A DNA stretch of 64,000 nt from Hippopus hippopus (Eukaryota; Mollusca; Bivalvia; Cardiida; Cardiidae): assembly GCA_946811185.2 (NCBI GenBank), contig OX328096.1:42794252-42858251 (forward strand). Direction: 5' to 3'. This document shows, one piece after another, positions 56,049 through 64,000 of this stretch. Every line of letters starts with the position of its first letter. Within the stretch, counting starts at the first letter, position 1. Below the pieces are notes generated by a model, which ran no database searches, had not been told where the DNA came from, and saw only the letters and a list, made by a program, of their open reading frames with translations. The position numbers were made by a program, and so were the translations under genes.

Positions 56049-57560
56049 ATGGCATCCCAAAAAAAGGCCAAGCTCAATGAAAGCAAGCGCCCTCTTTCAG
56101 ACAGTGAATCTGAAACGGAAACTTCACTTCCTTCTTCCTTTCACTCTCCACGTTTCATTGTTATCAAATCTCAAGATCCTTCAAAACCTATAACAAAACT
56201 CTCTCCTTTCATTATAGAAAAACAAATCTCGAGTATCCTTGGAACTCCAAAATCTGTGAAAAAACTTAAAGACCAGACCCTTCTAGTTGAATGTCTGACA
56301 AATCAGCAAGCTCTGAACCTTTTAAAACACACAAAATTCTTTGACACTGATGTTAAAATTTTCCCTCATCCTTCTCTAAATTCTTGTAAAGGAGTAATCA
56401 GATGTAAAGAACTTACCTACTGCAACTCCTTACAAGAAATCAAAGACAATCTGAAACAGCAAGGTGTATCTGATGTTCAAAGGATTTCCGTACGCAGAGA
56501 TGGGGAACAGAGACTTACAAACACATACATTTTAACATTTTCTTCACCTGTTCTTCCAACATCTATCAAAATAGGCTTTCAAATTGTAAAAGTAGATGTG
56601 TATGTGCCAAACCCCTTGCGATGTTTTAAATGCCAGCGGTACGGCCATCACATCAGTAAATGTCCAAACCAAGAAACATGCTCTAAATGTGCTCATCAAG
56701 GACCTGACCATGACAGTACTACGTGTTCAAATCCTCCTCTTTGCATTAATTGTAAGTCTCCACACTCTACTTTTTCAAGAGAGTGTCCTGTATGGAGGGA
56801 AGAAAAAGAAATCCTTTCCATTAAATACAACAATAATGTTAGCTTTCCAGAAGCAAGGAAAATATTTGAACAACGCAAGAAAACCTCTTCTAGTGTTAGC
56901 TATGCAGGTGTTGTTGGCTCGTCAACTGAAAAGGATGACTGCAGCACTTGTAAAATTCTTGCGAAAGTTCTCCTTCAAAAATTTCCTGATGTAGCTTCTG
57001 AGCTGAAAGAACTTCTCCCTCCATCCACCCTGTCCAAACTAATTCCTGACTCTCCATCTGCGTCTAAAACAAACACAACCTCTTCTGCACCCTCAAAACC
57101 CACAACCTCTCAAAGTATCCCTTTACAAAAAACCTCAAAACCATCTACCTCTTCGCAAAATATCTCTTTGAAAAAAACTTCAAAACCATCTCCCCCTTCA
57201 CAACATCCTCCAAAGAAACCCCAACCTCCATCTTCACAGTCTACAACTAAATCTAACATTTCATCTAAAGATAACAAATCTAATAATGTACCCCGATCTC
57301 CTAAAAGGTCTTCTTCCAAATCTAGACCACAACCCAGAGATACCCAAGGATCTTGTGAAATCACTGTCAAAGTAAATGATCCTGTCCCTACCTCCAACAG
57401 ATTTTCGGAGCTAGAGGACATGGATGCAGATGCTGAAAATCTGGAAGGTGAGGCTTCAGATTCAGAAGCCTCTATTTGGTCCATTTCCAAAGATCCTTGG
57501 AACAAGGACGCTGACACTTGGCACTCGTCCAAACCCGAGACAACTGTAATGAAATCTTAA
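56049..57560 (+). CDS. LINE ORF1: nucleic-acid-binding protein with three zinc knuckles
   Basis: I start it at ATG 56049 (context AACATGG; protein MASQKKAKLNES...), because the open frame further upstream lies in the leader. 503 residues. Residues about 30-180 form an RRM-like/PRE_C2HC-type region as in jockey-group ORF1 proteins. Three CCHC knuckles follow: CFKCQRYGHHISKC, CSKCAHQGPDHDSTTC and CINCKSPHSTFSREC. The last 170 residues are Ser/Pro/Lys-rich low complexity, then an acidic end (ELEDMDADAENLEGE). Such proteins coat element RNA into an RNP and chaperone target priming (known for the group). The stop is 72 bases before the ATG of ORF2. Confidence 0.88.
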   Translation: MASQKKAKLNESKRPLSDSESETETSLPSSFHSPRFIVIKSQDPSKPITKLSPFIIEKQISSILGTPKSVKKLKDQTLLVECLTNQQALNLLKHTKFFDTDVKIFPHPSLNSCKGVIRCKELTYCNSLQEIKDNLKQQGVSDVQRISVRRDGEQRLTNTYILTFSSPVLPTSIKIGFQIVKVDVYVPNPLRCFKCQRYGHHISKCPNQETCSKCAHQGPDHDSTTCSNPPLCINCKSPHSTFSRECPVWREEKEILSIKYNNNVSFPEARKIFEQRKKTSSSVSYAGVVGSSTEKDDCSTCKILAKVLLQKFPDVASELKELLPPSTLSKLIPDSPSASKTNTTSSAPSKPTTSQSIPLQKTSKPSTSSQNISLKKTSKPSPPSQHPPKKPQPPSSQSTTKSNISSKDNKSNNVPRSPKRSSSKSRPQPRDTQGSCEITVKVNDPVPTSNRFSELEDMDADAENLEGEASDSEASIWSISKDPWNKDADTWHSSKPETTVMKS

Positions 57561-57632
57561 CCAACCTATTTTAAAATGCATTGGTATACGGCCTATTTTT
57601 TTACTTTAGCTTTTATACTTTCCTCATGCACT

Positions 57633-60600
57633 ATGGATACCATAATCCAGTGGAATTGTCGAGGTCTGAAGTCAAACTTTGACGAACTTTCCCTTTTAAT
57701 CAATGATCACAAACCAGTTGCTGTATGTCTGCAAGAAACCTTCCTTAAACGGGAGGAGGATATCACTATCAAATATCATTCCATTTACAATAAGATTTTT
57801 ACCGAAGGCGAAAAAGCCAGAGGTGGTGTTTCTATTATTGTTAACAACAACATTCCTCATAAAGTTATCTCTCTTAATACAAACTTGCAAGCTGTTGCCA
57901 TCAGGTTATCTTTACACAGTGCTGTTACACTGTGTTCTTTATATCTCCACCCGAGCACACCTATCAATGAGACCAATCTGAATGATCTCATTTCCCAATT
58001 GCCATCCCCCTATATTCTTGCTGGTGACTTTAATGGTCACAATGTTATGTGGGGTTGCGATGACACTAACCAGAGAGGTTTACAGTTGGAGAGCTTCATT
58101 TCGAACAACTCTTTGTCTTTCATGAATGATAACAAGTCAAAAACCTACTTGCATCCAGCAACTGGATCTTACTCTTCCATTGATTTAACCTTATGCAGCC
58201 CAGTCTTACTTCCCAATTTCACCTGGAAAGTGACTGAGGATTTGTGTGGAAGTGATCACTTCCCCATTATCTTTTCATCTACACAACCATCCAGCAATGT
58301 ACGACCGCAGAAATGGAAGCTTTCCAAAGCCAATTGGAATAAATTTGAAACCCTCTGTGAACAGACCATTACACATGACAAATTTGGAGACTGCGATGAT
58401 CCTGCAAAACTTTTTACTTCCCTATTAATTGATGCAGCTAAACAGTCCGTCCCTCAGACCTCGACAAATCCAAAACGTCCTGACAAGCCTTGGTACAATG
58501 ATGATTGTAAACAGGCTGTCAGAGACAGAAAACAAGCCCTTAGAAAGTTTAACCTCAGGCCTACCAAAGAAAATCATAACTTATTCCGTATTTCCAGAGC
58601 AAAGGCTCGACAAACCATTAGAGAAAGTAACCGCAAGGCTTGGAGACAATATGTCTCTAAATTAAATAGTAGAACTACTACTAAAAAAACCTGGGACATG
58701 ATCAGAAAGATCAATGGCAAAGGCCAGCCCCCTCTTAGTCACCTTGAAGTTAACAATACTTCGTTGGAATCACCCAAAAATATAGCTGATGCTCTCGCCG
58801 ACACCTTTTGCAAAAAGTCTTCCTCTGCAAACTATTCTGAAAAGTTTCAGAGGAATAAAGCCAGAGAAGAAAAGAAAAAACTTAATTTCAATTCTTCTAA
58901 TTCAGAGCATTATAATAAACTTTTCACCTTTAAAGAATTAAAATCTGCTCTGAATAAAGCTCACGATTCTTCTCCTGGCCCAGATAAAGTTCATTACCAG
59001 TTTTTAAAACACTTACCTTTTACTTCTCTCTCCGTTTTACTTGATATTTTCAATGATATCTGGCAGTCAAGTGTTTTTCCTTCATCCTGGCGGGAAGCAC
59101 TAGTCATTCCTATCCCAAAACCTGGCAAAGATACTAGTGACCCAGCTAACTATCGGCCAATAGCTCTTACAAGTTGTCTCTGCAAGACCTTAGAACGTAT
59201 GGTCAACGCCAGGCTTGTTTGGTTTTTAGAGAAAAACAACCTCATCGTTGATGTACAGAGTGGATTTCGACGCCAACGTGGCACCATAGATCATCTTATC
59301 CGCTTTGAAACCTTTGTCAGAGAAGCCTTTATTAATAGACAGCATGTAGTATCTGTCTTTTTCGACCTTGAAAGTGCTTACGATACGACTTGGAAATACG
59401 GAATTCTTAAAGATTTGCATGACTTTGGTCTTCAAGGCCGTCTTCCTCTTTTTATTTCAGCCTTCTTGGATGAACGTCTTTTCCGCGTCCGAGTTGGTAA
59501 TACTGTCTCGGGAGCCCGTGAACAGGAGATGGGTGTACCCCAAGGATGAATTCTCTCTGTTACACTTTTCAGTGTGAAAATAAACAGTATAGTTAAAGCT
59601 ATCTGTCCCGGTGTAGACTGTTCCCTTTATGTTGATGACTTCGTTATATGCTTCAGATCTCGAAATATGAATATTATTGAGAGACAACTTCAACAATGTC
59701 TCAACAAGCTCCAAACATGGTCTGATGAAAATGGCTTCAAATTTTCAAAGTCCAAAACTAAGTGCATGCACCTCTGTAATCTACAAGGTGTTCATCCAGA
59801 CCCTGAACTGTATTTGGACAAAACTAAAATTAAAGTCGTTTCTGAGTTTAAATTTCTTGGAGTCATCTTTGACAGAAAGCTTTCCTTCCTTCCTCACATC
59901 ACTGCACTTAAAAAGAAGTGCAAGAAGGCTCTTAATCTTCTTAAGGTTGTGGCCCATTCTGAATGGGGAGCAGACCGTAAAGTCCTCTTGCGGCTTTATT
60001 GGTCTTTAGTTCGCTCCAAATTAGACTATGGATCTATTGTATACGGGTCTTCTCTTTCTTACAGGAGGGAAAAACTCTCGCTTCAATATCTTTTAAAACT
60101 GAAGTCCAATCGTTTTAATCCAACTCATAATGTTGTTTTTAAACCTCAATATAAACATCTTTTTGAAAGGAAACCAAATGTTATTCCTCCATTTGGTATC
60201 CGCATGGAGCCCATTGTAGATAACCTTGGCATAGACACTGAGTCTATTGCCGACTATAAAATCTCTGAAATCCCTCCATGGACACTAAACAGTGCAGAAT
60301 TCAGATTTGACCTTGCATCTGACAAAAAGTCTGTCACGGATAGAACTGTGTTTCATGCTAGATACAACGAGATAAAGGAGCATTATTTTTCCTTCAAACC
60401 CATCTATACAGATGGATCTAAAGAGGGAAATTCTGTAGCAGCTGCCGCTGTTTATGGACAAAGGAGCCTAAAGTGTCGCCTTCCAAACAACTCCTCTATC
60501 TTCTCTGCTGAAATTAAAGCAATTGATCTTGCCCTTAATCTAGCTGAACGTTCTAATTGCAACCGTTTCATTATCTTCTCGGACTCTTTGTCAACATTAC

Positions 60601-61193
60601 AAGCCCTTTCAAATCAATGCCTTGAGAATCCCTTAATCTGTAATTTACTCGAAAGGATCTCACAAATTTCTTCTATGAATAGATTGGTGTTCTGCTGGCT
60701 TCCAAGTCATGTAGGCATCAAAGGCAATGAAAATGCCGATAGGTCTGCCAAATCTGCACTTAACCTTCCCATTTCAGATTTTAAAGTTCCACACACTGAT
60801 TTTAAATCCTCCGTTTTAACACATATCCAATCTTCTTGGCAATCCCAGTGGGATGCTGATGTTTTCAATAAACTGCATTCAGTTAAACCGTCCCTTGGTG
60901 AATGGTACCCCGTTTACAGGTCTGTTCGTCGAGAAGAAGTGATAATTGCACGACTTCGAATTGGCCATTCACGCATCACACATTCCTGGCTCTTGACCAG
61001 AGACGATGCCCCTGAATGTATTCCATGCAATGCATCCTTTTCTATAAAACATATCCTACTAGATTGCATTGACTTTCAGCCAGTTCGTTCAAAATATTTC
61101 AACGTCGATAGTTTAAAGAATCTTTTTGATTCTGTCAGCGTTGAATCTATTATCGCTTTCATAAAGGAGATTGGCATTTACAATAAACTGTGA
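57633..61193 (+). pseudogene. LINE ORF2: APE endonuclease, reverse transcriptase, RNase H; one in-frame TGA
   Basis: I start it at ATG 57633 (MDTIIQWNCRGLKS); an upstream ATG at 57576 is possible. The APE endonuclease shows QWNCRG, CLQETFLK, LAGDFNGHN and GSDHFPI. RT shows SPGPDKVHYQFLKH, IPIPKPGKDTSDPANYRPIA, FFDLESAYDTTW (motif A), GVPQG and YVDD at 59628-59639. RNase H shows YTDGSKEGNS, SAEIKAIDLAL, FSDSLSTLQAL and WLPSHVGIKGNENAD. A C-terminal Cys/His piece (CIPCNASFSIKHILLDC) follows. The break is a TGA at 59547-59549 immediately after GVPQG, where the family has a small residue. The rest is open in one frame to 61193, so it is otherwise intact. Confidence 0.9.
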
Positions 61194-61797
61194 TATTTAC
61201 TCTTGCGTTTCTTACCCATCTTTTTACAACATTCTTTATTCCTTTAATATTCAGTTTGCATCTCCTTAATGGGAGGATTAGCCCTCTTGGGGGCATCTTA
61301 TCTCATTGGAGACGGACCTCTTTAATGGGAGTATACTGATCCCATTGGAGGCTCCAATCTTTACTAGTTTTAACACTCATTTCCAAGGAAAAGAAATTTT
61401 CTCAGTCTTACCCTTTAATCTAAAATTTTTGAGTAGGCAGGGAATACCCAGCCACTCAATATCATATTTTATGCACATTATAAATGACACATATTTCTTC
61501 TTCATTTAAAAACTTCTCACTATCAATCCAACATTTAGTTCAAACCTTTTTATCACATTCTTAACTCTGTCATTTAAACCTTTTGAGTTGATAGGGATTG
61601 CCCTGTCACTCAATAATGTCCTTTATACTTATTAAGATCACACATAATTCTTCTTAATTCAACTCTTTTACTATTATAAATGTATTCAAAACTTTTTCAG
61701 TTTAAAATCCCACTTTTACTATCTTTTAACACAGATGTGCGCGCTAAATGACCAAAGCTGTCGATGCGCCATAAAACAACATTCATTCATTCGGTGG
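61194..61797 (+). other. LINE 3' UTR
   Basis: Non-coding, pyrimidine-rich start, ending GATGCGCCATAAAACAAC then ATTCATTCATTC. The short tandem tail is typical of I-group LINEs and probably marks the site where reverse transcription begins. Confidence 0.7.
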
Positions 61798-61990
61798 CCA
61801 AAATAGTATTTTTCAATATGCCTTGGTGGCCATCTTGAAAAATGGCTGCCATTTTGAAATTTTAAGTGGCTAACGGGTTTTTTCGAAACAATTGCTCAAT
61901 ATGAGTGTCTCTGCAAAGTTTTATGCTTACATCACTAAATGCATGATTTAGTTGAAAAATTGATTTAATCTGCTGAGCTATTAACCTAAC
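61798..61990 (-). repeat. Right target duplication and GGCCATTTTTCAAGATGGCC repeat, copy 2
   Basis: The 34 bp duplication occupies 61798-61831. On the minus strand AAATCATGCATTTAGTGATG, CCCGTTAGCCACTT and GGCAGCCATTTTTCAAGATG match 51060-51240. The LINE inserted inside this repeat. Confidence 0.75.
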
Positions 61991-63536
61991 CCTTTAAAGG
62001 GTGCAAACCCTTTGTCGGAAGTTTCATTTTCTTTTCAACTCTTACTTTTGTACTAAACCATTCTGCATTCTGTGACAAAGAGCTCTTATTTGACAAGGAG
62101 CTGGTGGGGGGTATGATCACGTTTAGTGATAGCTCTAGTTTAGGATCAACAAAGCTGATACTAGATACTAAGTCATTTTAATCCATAGAATGCTAAATAA
62201 ACCAAAGAGATACTTTCAATGAAGAAAAATAAGACCCAAATAATTGCAATTTCAAGGCTGCTATTGTCCACAATGTCTGAGAAAGGTAGACAGTGTAAAT
62301 CAAAGATCAACCTGCACATTTTGTGCAATGTGATCTTGATCTACACTGGCTGCAAAAACAATCATTGTCGTGAAAGGCACTATAAGGTTTAATGAGTTAC
62401 AACTTGTACAACACCTTATTACAAAACAAATTTGATTTCTATCCCCTTGCAATGAACATTTTAAAATATTGTGGCAAAAATAGAAATACTTGTTTCCTTA
62501 CTACATTTTTCAAGGTGGTTATGAATAATAATTTTTACCTTTAAGTATTTTTTTAATAATTTTCCTTGGACTAATTGGTGCTATGTATCACAACAGCAAG
62601 TGTAGTCATTGATTGAATGGGTTTTTGAAACAATTGTATGAAATTCATTTTGTAGAGACGTATGGTCTGAGTTCTCAGCTCCACTTGCTGTTTAATTGTC
62701 AAAATTATTTCTCCCATTTCAATTCTGTTGAAATTCAGTGACATTTTGCTGTAATTCTCTATGGACCCCCATCATGTTTTAAATCCACATTATCCTCTGT
62801 TCATGTTTTGGGGGAAATGATGTGAAATCTATAAATAGATTAGTTCCGTTCATTCATTTCAGGAAAGCAATTACTGGGAAAAAACTGTAAACTCATGATG
62901 CTTGTGAATCCTTTGTGGAGTTGATTCATTCATGAAACTGTTATTCACATTGCCAGAAATGTCAAGTGTGAAACATAATGTCATAGGTTGACCTAGTATT
63001 TCCTATACTTTTGACTTTTTACAGCATACAAAGCCGATTTAAATCTTGATTCAGAAATGCTCATGCTAAAACTCAATGTGTCACTAATGATAGACTATTA
63101 TACACCCTTAGCCTACTAAACACTACACCCTAAGCCTACTAGACACTTATACATAACAATGTACTCTTGTGGATAATTTACATAAAGATCAGGCTTTGTA
63201 GAACATGCATTGAGATCTTAGGTCTACTATGTGTGATGTTTAATTTTTTTTGCAAAAACAGTTCAAAATTACTCAAGCAGACATTGTGAAAATGTCCATG
63301 TCGTTGCTTAGCATCAAAGTGACGAGGCTTTACCATATATGGTGTTAAATAGAGTTTTTTTAATATTTCAGGCTTTGCTGTAAGAGGACAAGGTCGTGTT
63401 GGAGCATACATTTAATCACATTCTCATTGTAAACAATATGACAGAACAAAGTCCTACTGTAAGTATGCAAAAATATTGGTGATGTATGAGAAGGGTGATC
63501 AAAATTCAGTATATCATCAAGTTTTTTTTTTTAAGC
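61991..63536. other. no recognised feature
   Basis: Unique-looking AT-rich sequence. No ORF with recognisable motif. Confidence 0.4.
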
Positions 63537-63762
63537 TTAACTCTTTACTATACAGGGAAATTTTCGACTAGTTCAAATTGAAAGCATTTGCAGACGACAT
63601 ATTGAATGTGACTCACATAATGGAAATATTTTTTGATAGGTAATAAAACCTTGTAGGAAAAAGAAAAACATGCTGGTTACCAGCATTTTATCCTTTTCCA
63701 AGGTTTGTAAAGAATCTAATCTCGGGGCCATTAAATTTCCGGATTATGTTGTAAAGCGTTAA
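63537..63762 (+). mobile_element. TTAA MITE copy near the right edge
   Basis: TTAACTCTTTACTATACAGG at the left. The right end is GTTGTAAAGCG then TTAA (63759-63762). The interior follows the 36618 copy: TTTTCGACTAGTTCAAATTG, AGCATTTGCAGACGAC and a degraded hairpin (AAACATGCTGGTTACCAGC). Confidence 0.75.
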
Positions 63763-64000
63763 TCTCTAACTTGTTATCATCTGTGGAATACAATTTTAAC
63801 TTGTTACCTCCAGAAACAATTTTTCAGCAGACACCTTCAAAAACATCCTTGTAAAACATGAATTATGGTAAGGGATATTATAGTAATACAGTCAGATCAT
63901 TGGCTAAGAAGAAATTATTTATTACAATTTCTTCTTTTTCTTCAACTATTCTTTATTAGGGGTCTGCTGCAAGTCTAAAATTTTTCAAACTATTTATGCA

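Larger units (their letters stand above)
55427..61797 (+). mobile_element. Non-LTR retrotransposon (LINE with endonuclease, RT and RNase H), 6.4 kb
   Basis: Flanked by a 34 bp duplication (55393-55426 and 61798-61831). The 5' leader is GC-rich (AAAACCCCCAGCTGGGCGGG). Two ORFs on the plus strand follow, then a ~600 bp 3' UTR ending CATAAAACAAC and (ATTC)n. The domain set (zinc-knuckle ORF1; APE-RT-RNaseH ORF2) points to the I/Nimb part of the LINE tree, an inference. It looks full length, with one in-frame stop in ORF2. Confidence 0.93.

Noticed and set aside
57110..57532. 140 aa antisense ORF rich in Glu/Gly
   Set aside because: Mirror of the low-complexity C terminus of the LINE ORF1.

Overview
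This window looks like bivalve mollusc nuclear DNA that is almost entirely repeats. It is AT-rich and eukaryotic in layout. I found no convincing intact host gene, rRNA, functional tRNA or CRISPR. The bivalve call rests on recalled resemblance and is an inference: helentron-type elements built of ~145 bp tandem units, a GAGCCATGCTCTG MITE, tRNA-derived SINEs with (AATC)n tails, a zinc-knuckle LINE and relics of DIRS-type retrotransposons.

Layout. 1-12.1 kb: helentron-like (HINE) elements with palindromic termini and tandem units, a perfect foldback at 5.3-5.8 kb, and a SINE at 12.1 kb. 12.6-19.5 kb: MITEs next to (TG)n/(AC)n tracts, a nearly intact mariner (15.2-16.6 kb) broken by a 43 bp palindromic insertion, and pogo/Tigger-like elements. 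20.6-21.9 kb: a tyrosine-recombinase relic and a mariner-like fragment. 21.9-31.7 kb: a young Ty3/Gypsy-type LTR retrotransposon on the minus strand with 968 bp LTRs differing at three positions by eye. 31.7-41 kb: a SINE, a HINE inside a local tandem duplication, an hAT-like element, a segmental duplication with a filled and an empty TTAA MITE site, and a DIRS reverse-transcriptase relic. 42-44.8 kb: two mariner fossils, one with an apparent spliceosomal intron. 44.8-50.9 kb: more HINEs and a MITE. 51-62 kb: a decayed multi-segment gene of an unnamed repeat-borne family, invaded by an hAT element, two SINEs and a 6.4 kb non-LTR retrotransposon with a 34 bp target duplication. 63.5 kb: another TTAA MITE.

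The genes that work together are those of the two retrotransposons. The LTR element has gag, then protease-RT-RNaseH in the -1 frame behind a T TTA AAC slippery heptamer, then integrase (displaced by a frameshift), then an unusual third ORF. That ORF is Cys/His-rich at its N terminus and charged/coiled at its C terminus, with a splice-acceptor-like sequence just before its ATG. The LINE encodes a triple zinc-knuckle ORF1 and an endonuclease-RT-RNaseH ORF2 with one in-frame stop. All coordinates come from reading by eye, and family names are inferences from motifs.
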